Shown here in pieces: positions 6,791 to 12,229 of a DNA stretch of 12,229 bases. This DNA comes from Actinomycetes bacterium. GTDB lineage: Bacteria > Actinomycetota > Thermoleophilia > Solirubrobacterales > 70-9. The notes under the pieces were generated by a model, which was not told where the DNA came from, ran no database searches, and was given only the letters and a program-made list of their open reading frames with translations. The stretch's first letter is position 1, and every line of letters starts with the position of its first letter. The stretch lies in NCBI GenBank assembly GCA_023436605.1, contig JAEZIQ010000172.1, positions 1 through 12,229 on the forward strand, read 5' to 3'. A program made the translations under genes and the position numbers.

Positions 6791-7440
6791 GGCTGAGGTT
6801 CTTGCCATCGCTGGCCCGCCGGGCGTCTTTCCATTCCCGCCTGGATAAGTGCCGCGAACGCGAGGCAGCCCCAGAACCCGACCACGAGGGCGGCACCGAT
6901 CACGTCGCTTATGAAATGCCATCCGGCGATCACCACCCCGGCCGCCACCGCCAGTCCGTAGGCCACGGCCAGAAACGCCGCCCACCCCCTCCACTTCGGG
7001 GGAGTGACCAGCCAGAGTCCGAATCCGGACGCCAGGGCGGCAGTCGTGTGACCGCTCGGATAATGGATCTCGATCGGGTAGCTCACACCCAGAGCCCCCT
7101 GCAGCCGTGGATGGGCCATCAATGCCTTCAGGACCTGTGTGGTGAGGTTGGCGGCGATGATCACCCCTCCCGCCGCCAGCAGGTGCCACGGCCGGTTCCA
7201 GACAATCGCCAGCGCAATCAGACCGAAGGCGATCAGGACCAGCGGCGCCGGCTCGGCCAGTTTCGCCCCGAAGTCGGCAATCTCATCCAACCGGGAGTCG
7301 GGCGTCGCCAGGAAATGCGAGGTCACCCGCGCGTCGAAGCTGGCGATCCGGGTCGAACCGTAGAAGAGCAGGGCCAGCAGCGCCGTCCCCCCGGCGCAGA
7401 GCAGAGCCACCCAAAGCAGTCTTCGGACCGATCGAACCAT
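6781..7440 (-). CDS. PAP2-superfamily membrane phosphatase
   Basis: This 219-residue integral membrane protein has about five to six hydrophobic segments (near 7-28, 66-81, 88-104, 142-163, 169-189). The family acts on lipid phosphates such as phosphatidic acid or undecaprenyl pyrophosphate at the membrane face. Motif 1 is K105-x6-R112, though followed by L rather than P. Motif 2 is PSGH at 128-131, with its catalytic His. Motif 3 keeps the nucleophile-type H165 and D169 in GWHFISD, but the usual SR six to seven residues earlier is GV (158-159). The protein is therefore a divergent PAP2 member and its substrate is unknown. A -10 box sits exactly 6 nt before the ATG and no Shine-Dalgarno is seen, so it is probably leaderless. 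Its stop lies within palindrome copy A. Confidence 0.85.
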   Translation of the reverse strand: MVRSVRRLLWVALLCAGGTALLALLFYGSTRIASFDARVTSHFLATPDSRLDEIADFGAKLAEPAPLVLIAFGLIALAIVWNRPWHLLAAGGVIIAANLTTQVLKALMAHPRLQGALGVSYPIEIHYPSGHTTAALASGFGLWLVTPPKWRGWAAFLAVAYGLAVAAGVVIAGWHFISDVIGAALVVGFWGCLAFAALIQAGMERRPAGQRWQEPQPKS

Positions 7441-7446
7441 CAGCAG

Positions 7447-7452
7447 ACCCTA
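7447..7452 (-). promoter_or_regulatory. -10 box of a probable leaderless PAP2 transcript
   Basis: TAGGGT on the minus strand ends 6 nt before the ATG at 7440, and the intervening CTGCTG is not a ribosome-binding site. This is the same geometry as at 2316 and 12151. No clear -35 is visible. Confidence 0.42.
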
Positions 7453-7471
7453 CGAGAAGTCACGGGAACGA

Positions 7472-7514
7472 CGTCCGGGGTACTTCCACTTTCGAACTGG
7501 AAGTACCCCGGACG
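7472..7514 (-). terminator. 17-bp perfect hairpin, terminator of the secreted RTX gene
   Basis: CGTCCGGGGTACTTCCA (7472-7488) pairs perfectly with TGGAAGTACCCCGGACG (7498-7514) around a 9-nt loop, CTTTCGAAC. It starts 21 nt after the stop of the secreted protein gene and ends before the PAP2 promoter. There is no T-tract, so it is either a U-less terminator of the kind proposed for actinobacteria or an mRNA 3'-end stabiliser. Confidence 0.72.
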
Positions 7515-7535
7515 GGAGCAAGCGGATGGTTTTCG

Positions 7536-9050
7536 CTAGAGCCGCTTGCAGGCGCCCCGGAGCTGGTCCTTCGCGTCCGCCTTTACCCACACCTTGCTGC
7601 CACGACAGGTGATGGTGTCGGCCTCGCCATCGTCAGCATCTATGCGGGCGTATCCGGTCCCCACGATGCGGTCTCTTCCCGGGCCGCCGACCAGCATGGT
7701 GCGGTTCGGTCCGGTCGAACGGAGCACGTCCCGCCCCGGACCACCGGAGCCGATCCCGTTCGACGTCCTCACCGTGATCCGGTCGTCGCCGAGACCACCA
7801 AGGGCAACCCCGCGGCGCTTGTTGACCACCAGCGTGTCGGCACCGGGTCCGCCCATCAGGTGCGCACCTTTCTTACCGGTTCGCAGCCGGTCGGCGCGGA
7901 GCGTGCCGAGGCCCATGCGGCCCGCGGAGAGCGCCGTCCCGCCTTTGCGACAGGTCAGCTGGATCTGGACCTGGCGATTGGCCGGGAAAACTCCCGGCCG
8001 GACCCGAATGCCACGGCTGGAGGCCGCGAGAACCCGGGCGGTGTTGCCGGGGAACACTTCACCGTTGAGCGGGTAGTAACCCTTCGGGCAACTGGCCGCA
8101 AGGCCCCGGGCGCCGGACGACTTGTTGGCCACCCAGATCCCGGTCCGCTGCTTGGCCCCGGGGGCGGCCGAAGCGCCGACGTCTGCCCCGTTCTCCGCGG
8201 GTACAAGAGGTGCGGAAAGCAGGGTCGGCTGACTGGCCGAGGAGGCCGTAGCTACCGACGCGGGAGCACTCTCGACGATCTTGACCGTGTACTTGTGGCC
8301 ATTCTGCGGGGCGTAGCCGCAAGTCTCAGCCTTCTGGGGACACTTGGACTTGTCACCCGGGTAACTGACCTGGACCTTGTGGTCGCCAAGCGTCTGGACG
8401 ACGGGCCAGGTGATGGTGAACTTTCCGTCCTTGATCGGAGCGCCGACCGTCTTTCCGTTCCAGGTCACGGTCTCGCCGTCGATCAGTAGACCGACATTAC
8501 CGGTCGCCGAGGAGGGTGAAACCTTCCCGGCAATCGTCATCGACGAGCCGGACACGACCTCTGCCGGGAGCGCCGAATTGAGCTTCACGGATTCCGTGAT
8601 CTTGAGAATGCTGTTGCTGATCCACCCCTTGCTCGAGTCACATTTGGTCTTGGTCGAGTACTGGCCGCTATCGACCGTTCCCGTCTGGAAGATGACCCCG
8701 GCCGCAAAGTGCCGGGTTCCGTTCGTTGACCAGTTGGTCGCGGTATCTGAGAAACTCGGACCGTAGAAGCCGACGGTGTTGCTCACCGCGCTGCTACTGG
8801 CGTAGGTACACCAGGTCCCGACGTAGTAGCCGTAGCCAACATCGTCCGACCAGGTCTTGGTCTGGAGCGTGCCGAGGGACTTGTTACCCGACTTGTCCAG
8901 CTGGGCGCACATGTACGGCGGATCGTAGCGCTTGGCGCTCGCCACCGACTCCTCCGAGGGGCAGGAATCTGCCGCCGCCGGAGATGTGCCGAGGGTCGCC
9001 AGGCCGAACCCGGCGGACATCGCAACTAAAAGCAGTTTCAGGAATCTCAT
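7536..9050 (-). CDS. Secreted protein with Ig-like domain and C-terminal RTX (GGxGxD) repeats
   Basis: This 504-residue exported protein starts with a classical signal peptide (MRFLKLLLVAMSAGFGLATL), with likely cleavage after A27 (AAA-DS). Residues 30-150 form a Tyr/Ser/Thr-rich region with Cys at 30, 48, 81 and 137 that I do not recognise. Residues about 155-260 look like a bacterial Ig-like beta-sandwich (SGSSMTIAGKVSPSSATG, LGDHKVQVSYPGD). A low-complexity Ala/Ser linker (261-300) and a second Cys-containing domain (313-370) follow. Then come four RTX-type repeats beginning at 400, 418, 436 and 455, and a cap ending in KADAKDQLRGACKRL. Known RTX repeats bind calcium in a beta-roll; here their acidic content is low. 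Ten cysteines suggest disulphides outside the cell. AAGGAGG supports the ATG. The role is unknown; adhesion or envelope function is an inference. Confidence 0.82.
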   Translation of the reverse strand: MRFLKLLLVAMSAGFGLATLGTSPAAADSCPSEESVASAKRYDPPYMCAQLDKSGNKSLGTLQTKTWSDDVGYGYYVGTWCTYASSSAVSNTVGFYGPSFSDTATNWSTNGTRHFAAGVIFQTGTVDSGQYSTKTKCDSSKGWISNSILKITESVKLNSALPAEVVSGSSMTIAGKVSPSSATGNVGLLIDGETVTWNGKTVGAPIKDGKFTITWPVVQTLGDHKVQVSYPGDKSKCPQKAETCGYAPQNGHKYTVKIVESAPASVATASSASQPTLLSAPLVPAENGADVGASAAPGAKQRTGIWVANKSSGARGLAASCPKGYYPLNGEVFPGNTARVLAASSRGIRVRPGVFPANRQVQIQLTCRKGGTALSAGRMGLGTLRADRLRTGKKGAHLMGGPGADTLVVNKRRGVALGGLGDDRITVRTSNGIGSGGPGRDVLRSTGPNRTMLVGGPGRDRIVGTGYARIDADDGEADTITCRGSKVWVKADAKDQLRGACKRL

Positions 9051-9054
9051 GAAT

Positions 9055-9061
9055 CCTCCTT
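9055..9061 (-). promoter_or_regulatory. Strong Shine-Dalgarno of the secreted RTX gene
   Basis: AAGGAGG on the minus strand lies 4 nt before the ATG at 9050 and fixes that start. It contrasts with the leaderless-looking PAP2 gene next to it. Confidence 0.75.
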
Positions 9062-9098
9062 TTCAGGGCTTCCGAAATCACTACCGGCTTGCGCGACG

Positions 9099-9128
9099 AC
9101 CATAGCAGCTAAAGCTGACGTGCGTCAA
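9099..9128 (-). promoter_or_regulatory. Promoter of the secreted RTX gene, overlapping the palindrome
   Basis: On the minus strand TTGACG (plus 9123-9128), an 18-nt spacer and TATGGT (plus 9099-9104) with an upstream TG (extended -10, TGC) form a good promoter. The predicted start is about 40 nt before the ATG. The -35 hexamer is inside palindrome copy B, so a protein bound there would block RNA polymerase. Confidence 0.62.
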
Positions 9129-9134
9129 CTTTTA
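9113..9134. repeat. 22-bp promoter element with palindromic core (copy B)
   Basis: AGCTGACGTGCGTCAACT (9113-9130) plus TTTT matches copy A at 6769-6790 at 20 of 22 positions. The palindrome is imperfect here, with one arm mismatch and a changed centre. It overlaps the -35 box of the secreted RTX gene, 63 nt before its ATG. It is a likely operator, or a promoter region carried along when the gene was duplicated. Confidence 0.6.
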
Positions 9135-9138
9135 TCGA

Positions 9139-9157
9139 CTGAATCATCCTGATTCAG
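9139..9157. repeat. 8-bp perfect inverted repeat next to the RTX promoter
   Basis: CTGAATCA-TCC-TGATTCAG lies just upstream of copy B, in the gap between the carboxyltransferase gene end (9237) and the RTX promoter. It could be a second operator or activator site, or a weak terminator for the carboxyltransferase gene, though no T-tract follows on the minus strand. The rest of the gap (9158-9236) shows no supported feature. Confidence 0.4.
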
Positions 9158-9236
9158 GTCTGGAAGCAGGAATCGACCGAATCGCCCACCCCCTGGAAGC
9201 GGACATTGCGGCGCTTGGCGCGACGGACTCCGGTGA

Positions 9237-10763
9237 TCAGGCGGGAGTGATCGGGGTGCGGCGCTCGGTGAAGGAGCGGTCGCGGCCCTCGGCGAGGGCG
9301 AAGCGCTTGATCAGCTCGTCGCGAAGGTCCTCGGGCTGGATCACCGCGTCGATCACCATCTCCGAGGCGAGGTGGAGCAGATCCACCCCTTCGGCGTACT
9401 CGCGGCGCTTCTCCTCGACGAACTTCTCGCGCTCGGCCTCATCCTCGATCGCCTGGATCTGGTTGTAGTAGACGGCGTTGACGGCGGCCTGCGGCCCCAT
9501 CACGGCAATCGAGGCGTTGGGCAGGGCGATGCAGGAGTCCGGCTCGAAGGCCGGGCCAGCCATCGCGTAGAGACCGGCGCCGTAGGCCTTGCGGACCACG
9601 ACCGAGATCTTCGGCACAGTGGCCTCGGACATGGCCGAAATCATCTTGGCGCCATGACGGATGATGCCCTGCTTCTCGACTGCGGTGCCGATCATGAAGC
9701 CCGGGATGTCGGCCAGGAAGAGCAGGGGGATGTTGAACGCGTTGCAGGTGGCGATGAACCGGGCAGCCTTGTCGGCCGAGTCGACAAAGAGCACCCCACC
9801 CTTCTGCTTCGGCTGGTTGGCGACGATCCCGATCGCCTTGCCGTCGAGACGGCCGTAACCGACGATCAGCTCCTTCGCCCAGCGCTTGTGGACCTCGACG
9901 AAGCTGCCCTCGTCGAGCAACGTGTCGAGCAGCAGGTTCATGTCGAAGGGGACGTTCTCGTCGAGCGGGATTATCTCCTCGAGTGGAGTGTCCGAAGCCG
10001 GCTTGGCCGGCTCCACATCCGGCACCTGTTCGCGCCAGCTGGTCGGCATGAAGTGGAGGTAGCGACGACCGGTCTCGATCGCTTCCTCGTCGGTCTTGAC
10101 CAGAAAGTGACCACAGCCCGACTTCGAGGTGTGCATGCGGGCCCCGCCCATCTCGTCGAGCGAAACCTTCTCGCCGATCACCATCTCGGCCATGCGAGGC
10201 GAGCCCAGGTACATCGAGGCGTTACCGTCGCGCATGATCACGACGTCGCAGAAGGCGGGAATGTAGGCCCCGCCGGCGGCACTGGGACCGAAGAGGATGC
10301 AGACCTGCGGCACCCGGCCGCTCATCTTCACCTCGTTGTAGAAAATCCGGCCTGCGCCGCGGCGGCCGGGGAACATCTGGACCTGGTCGGTGATCCGGGC
10401 TCCGGCCGAGTCGACCAGATAGACCATCGGGATCTCGAGCTTGAGTGCCCGCTCCTGGATCCGGAGGATCTTCTCGACCGTCTTCGGCCCCCAGGAGCCG
10501 GCCTTGACCGTGGGGTCGTTGGCCATCAGGGCGACCGGCCTGCCCCCGACCAGCCCGGTCCCGGTCACCACACCGTCGGCGCCGAAACCTTCCTGGTCCC
10601 AGTTTGCGAGCAGGGCGTCCTCGACGAAGGAACCCTTGTCGAGCAGCAGGTCGACCCGTTCGCGGACCGGAAGCTTGCCCTGCTCGGCGGTCTTGGCGTG
10701 ATGCCGCTCCGGGCCGCCGCCAAGGGCGGCCCGGAGAGCGGGATCGAGATCGACCTTGGTCAA
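9237..10763 (-). CDS. Acyl-CoA carboxylase beta subunit (biotin-dependent carboxyltransferase)
   Basis: This 508-residue subunit transfers carboxyl from carboxybiotin to an acyl-CoA, and the length is normal for the family. The N-terminal crotonase-like half contains VDSAGARITDQ (117-127) and the first oxyanion-hole glycines in GPSAAGGAYIP (159-169). The C-terminal half has ADIPGFMIGT (351-360), the second oxyanion loop KAYGAGLYAM (392-401) and LPNASIAVMGPQAA (414-427). At the site that is Asp422 in Streptomyces propionyl-CoA carboxylase (KAYGGAYD) this protein has Tyr399, so a propionyl substrate should not be assumed. Acetyl-, methylcrotonyl- or another acyl-CoA is possible. The start is TTG, with AGGAG 6 nt upstream. 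It begins 9 nt after the hydroxybutyryl-CoA dehydrogenase gene, in the same operon. The biotin carboxylase/carrier subunit is not in view. Confidence 0.93.
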   Translation of the reverse strand: MTKVDLDPALRAALGGGPERHHAKTAEQGKLPVRERVDLLLDKGSFVEDALLANWDQEGFGADGVVTGTGLVGGRPVALMANDPTVKAGSWGPKTVEKILRIQERALKLEIPMVYLVDSAGARITDQVQMFPGRRGAGRIFYNEVKMSGRVPQVCILFGPSAAGGAYIPAFCDVVIMRDGNASMYLGSPRMAEMVIGEKVSLDEMGGARMHTSKSGCGHFLVKTDEEAIETGRRYLHFMPTSWREQVPDVEPAKPASDTPLEEIIPLDENVPFDMNLLLDTLLDEGSFVEVHKRWAKELIVGYGRLDGKAIGIVANQPKQKGGVLFVDSADKAARFIATCNAFNIPLLFLADIPGFMIGTAVEKQGIIRHGAKMISAMSEATVPKISVVVRKAYGAGLYAMAGPAFEPDSCIALPNASIAVMGPQAAVNAVYYNQIQAIEDEAEREKFVEEKRREYAEGVDLLHLASEMVIDAVIQPEDLRDELIKRFALAEGRDRSFTERRTPITPA

Positions 10764-10769
10764 CTGGGA

Positions 10770-10774
10770 CTCCT
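10770..10774 (-). promoter_or_regulatory. Shine-Dalgarno deciding the TTG start of the carboxyltransferase
   Basis: AGGAG on the minus strand overlaps the TAG stop of the upstream dehydrogenase gene and lies 6 nt before TTG at 10763. No other in-frame start is available nearby. Translational coupling is likely. Confidence 0.7.
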
Positions 10775-11657
10775 AGAGGCCCGGGTTGACCGAGACCGGC
10801 TTTTCGCCGGAGTAGTCGTAGAAGCCGCGGCCCGACTTCTTGCCGTAGAAGCCGGCGGCGACCATCTTGCGGAGGGTCGGCGGAGCGGCGAAGCGGCGCT
10901 CACGGAACTCGTCGAACATCACATCCGAGATCGAGTGGAGCGTGTCGAGCCCGACGAAGTCAGCCAGGGTCAGCGGACCCATCGGGTGGCCGGCGCCAGC
11001 CTTCATCGCAGCGTCGATCTCGTCGATCGTGCCGATGCCCTCCTCGAGGCCGCGGATCGCGTCGAGCATGTACGGGACCAGCAGTCGGTTGACGATGAAG
11101 CCGGCCTTGTCCTTGGTCTCGACGGTGGTCTTCTTCAGCTTCTCGCCGTAAGCGAGGCCGATGCCCATCGCTTCGGGCGAGGTGGTGACCGACTGAATCA
11201 CCTCGAGCAGCGGCATGACCTGGACCGGGTTGAAGAAGTGCAGACCCAGGAAGTTGGTCGGACGGGTCGTTGCGGCCGCCTGGTTGATGACCGGCAGCGA
11301 CGAGGTGTTGGTCGCGAAGTAGGCCTCGTCCTTGACGATCTCGTCAAGCTGCTTCCAGAGCTCGAGCTTGGTGTCGAGGTTCTCGGTGACCGCTTCGATC
11401 ACGAGGTCGCAGTCAGCGAAGTCATTGAGATCGGTGGTGGCGTTGATCCGGCCGAGAATCGCGTCGGCGTCGGACTGTTCGATCTTGCCCTTCTCGACCG
11501 ACTTGCCGAGCAGCTTGCTGATCTTGCCGAGACCCTTGTCGAGGGCTTCCTGGCTAACGTCGGCGACGACCACGTCGTAACCGGCCTGGGCGCTGACCTG
11601 GGTGATGCCGTGGCCCATCAGGCCGCAACCTACGACCCCAACCTTCTTGATCTCCAT
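10773..11657 (-). CDS. 3-hydroxybutyryl-CoA dehydrogenase (3-hydroxyacyl-CoA dehydrogenase family)
   Basis: This 294-residue cytosolic enzyme interconverts 3-hydroxybutyryl-CoA and acetoacetyl-CoA with NAD(P)H. It has an N-terminal Rossmann fold with GCGLMG (10-15) and an acidic residue D33 at the end of beta-2, which favours NAD(H). The catalytic region has NTSSLPV (117-123), H140 in GLHFFNPVQVMPLLEVI and E152, matching the known His-Glu dyad, followed by GFIVNRLL (186-193). The C-terminal helical domain includes GAGHPMGPLTLADFVGLD. The length fits single-domain enzymes rather than FadB fusions. The ATG is supported by AGGAGG about 9 nt upstream. It is first in an operon with the carboxyltransferase. 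The nearby acetoacetyl-CoA synthetase makes its oxidised product, so both could serve acetoacetate or hydroxybutyrate use. Confidence 0.94.
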   Translation of the reverse strand: MEIKKVGVVGCGLMGHGITQVSAQAGYDVVVADVSQEALDKGLGKISKLLGKSVEKGKIEQSDADAILGRINATTDLNDFADCDLVIEAVTENLDTKLELWKQLDEIVKDEAYFATNTSSLPVINQAAATTRPTNFLGLHFFNPVQVMPLLEVIQSVTTSPEAMGIGLAYGEKLKKTTVETKDKAGFIVNRLLVPYMLDAIRGLEEGIGTIDEIDAAMKAGAGHPMGPLTLADFVGLDTLHSISDVMFDEFRERRFAAPPTLRKMVAAGFYGKKSGRGFYDYSGEKPVSVNPGL

Positions 11658-11688
11658 CTGGGGAGTTCCTCCTGTAGCGAAGTTCGTG

Positions 11689-11712
11689 AAAAGCCTCCGG
11701 AAAGGCGGAGGC
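11689..11712 (-). terminator. Intrinsic terminator or attenuator between the NTF2-like gene and the dehydrogenase
   Basis: On the minus strand GCCTCCG-CCTTTC-CGGAGGC forms a 7-bp stem followed by TTTT (plus 11689-11692). It lies about 50 nt after the NTF2-like gene and about 30 nt before the dehydrogenase ATG. A possible -10, TAGGCT, lies upstream of the hairpin, so it might instead act in the leader of the dehydrogenase operon. Confidence 0.55.
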
Positions 11713-11763
11713 GACCGGCCACGGAGCCTATTCGATCAGGGCCGGATCAGAGTTGAAAGTCGC

Positions 11764-12144
11764 TCAGGAAGTGGTCGAAGCTTCGATCCGGCGGCCCATC
11801 TCCTGGCCGAGAGCTTCGAGGCCGGAAGCGGGACGGACCATCACGGTCATCTCGGAGATCTTGTCGTCGTCGTTGAACTTGAGGATGTCGACGCCCTGGA
11901 GCTCCCGGTCACCGACCCGGGCCTCGAACTGGAGGACGGCGACGTCATCCGTTTCGACGTGCGCGATGTAGCGGAAGTCCTCGAAAACCTGGACCACGTG
12001 CCCGAGCAGAAAGCCGAGCGCGTCGATGCCCTCGTAGGGCTTGTGGACGAAGGGACTGCGGAAGACGACATCCTCCGCGAACAGGTCCCTGCCCGACTCG
12101 AAATCCTTTGCCTCGGCCGCTGCCCTGAAACCGTCGCTCTTCAT
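11764..12144 (-). CDS. NTF2-like / SnoaL-like domain protein
   Basis: This 126-residue single-domain protein fits the alpha+beta cone-shaped NTF2/SnoaL superfamily in length and pattern. It has an N-terminal helix (FRAAAEAKDFESGRDLFAED), then FRSPFVHKPYEG, a second helix (ALGFLLGHVVQVFEDF), and alternating strands ending in LKFNDDDKISEMTVMVRP. Members include ketosteroid isomerase-like enzymes, polyketide cyclases and many binding proteins of unknown role. The aspartates in this copy do not identify an activity. It precedes the dehydrogenase-carboxyltransferase operon on the same strand, separated by a hairpin. A -10 box lies 6 nt before the ATG and no Shine-Dalgarno is visible, so it is probably leaderless. 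The superfamily call is good; the function is unknown. Confidence 0.83.
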   Translation of the reverse strand: MKSDGFRAAAEAKDFESGRDLFAEDVVFRSPFVHKPYEGIDALGFLLGHVVQVFEDFRYIAHVETDDVAVLQFEARVGDRELQGVDILKFNDDDKISEMTVMVRPASGLEALGQEMGRRIEASTTS

Positions 12145-12150
12145 GGAAAG

Positions 12151-12156
12151 AGCATA
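12151..12156 (-). promoter_or_regulatory. -10 box of a probable leaderless NTF2-like transcript
   Basis: TATGCT on the minus strand ends exactly 6 nt before the ATG at 12144, and CTTTCC between them is not a ribosome-binding site. A T-rich stretch (minus strand of 12171-12184) lies where a -35 or UP-like element would be. Confidence 0.5.
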
Positions 12157-12192
12157 TCGCAGGGTGGAACAAAAAGAAAAAGTGTTCTACCG

Positions 12193-12229
12193 GTGCCAGT
12201 CATCACAAATGCCATCGTCGACGTGGCAC
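12193..12229 (+). CDS. Possible start of a thiolase (acetyl-CoA acetyltransferase), cut by the window edge
   Basis: From GTG at 12193 the frame reads MPVITNAIVDVA and runs off the end. The pattern of a few residues followed by a hydrophobic AIVDVA resembles the N-terminus of thiolases (typically AxIVDAVRTP), and a thiolase would fit next to acetoacetyl-CoA genes. Only 12 codons are visible and no Shine-Dalgarno or clear -10 precedes the GTG. It would be divergent from the NTF2-like gene. A minus-strand gene ending at the TAG at 12187-12189 is an alternative. Confidence 0.3.
   Translation, partial: MPVITNAIVDVA

Noticed and set aside
9158..9236. Minus-strand open frame after the carboxyltransferase stop (reads like ITGVRRAKRRNVRF)
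   Set aside because: It is under 30 codons with no start codon or recognised motif. A frameshifted extension of the carboxyltransferase is unlikely because that protein already has a normal length and end.
9372..11756. A 794-codon plus-strand open frame opposite the carboxyltransferase and dehydrogenase genes
   Set aside because: It is antisense to two strongly recognisable enzymes. Its product is rich in D, L, V, H and R with no domain, as expected from the complementary frame of GC-rich genes.

Overview
The window looks like an ordinary chromosomal stretch of a high-GC actinobacterium, most likely class Thermoleophilia (Solirubrobacterales-like). This is inferred from the GC-rich coding sequence, the GTG and TTG starts, tRNA genes without an encoded CCA end, apparently leaderless genes, and a secreted protein with RTX-type GGxGxD repeats of the style common in that group. 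No mobile element, CRISPR array, phage gene or replication origin was seen.

Layout, left to right. A TetR-family regulator (+) is followed by tRNA-Leu(UAG). A convergent membrane-bound diguanylate cyclase (-) faces a divergent small four-helix membrane protein (+). tRNA-Leu(CAA) lies immediately upstream of an acidic membrane protein that looks like a degenerate M28 peptidase; that gene is translationally coupled to acetoacetyl-CoA synthetase. A strong hairpin terminator separates this block from a minus-strand group. That group holds an N-terminally truncated RTX-repeat remnant, a PAP2-family membrane phosphatase, and an intact secreted Ig-like/RTX protein. A further minus-strand group holds an NTF2/SnoaL-like protein, a 3-hydroxybutyryl-CoA dehydrogenase and the beta (carboxyltransferase) subunit of a biotin-dependent acyl-CoA carboxylase. 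At the extreme right edge a plus-strand reading frame may be the start of a thiolase.

Metabolic theme. Acetoacetyl-CoA synthetase, 3-hydroxybutyryl-CoA dehydrogenase, the carboxyltransferase and the possible thiolase all handle short acyl-CoAs around acetoacetyl-CoA. They fit ketone-body, C4 or branched-chain amino-acid carbon metabolism. They sit in separate transcription units, so a shared pathway is inferred from proximity only.

The most interesting non-coding signals are: (1) a near-identical 22-bp element with a palindromic core at the promoter of the intact RTX gene and upstream of its truncated paralogue; (2) three genes with a -10-like TANNNT exactly 6 nt before the ATG and no Shine-Dalgarno, which suggests leaderless transcription; (3) a tRNA gene ending 12 nt before a start codon. 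I found no convincing new multi-gene system.
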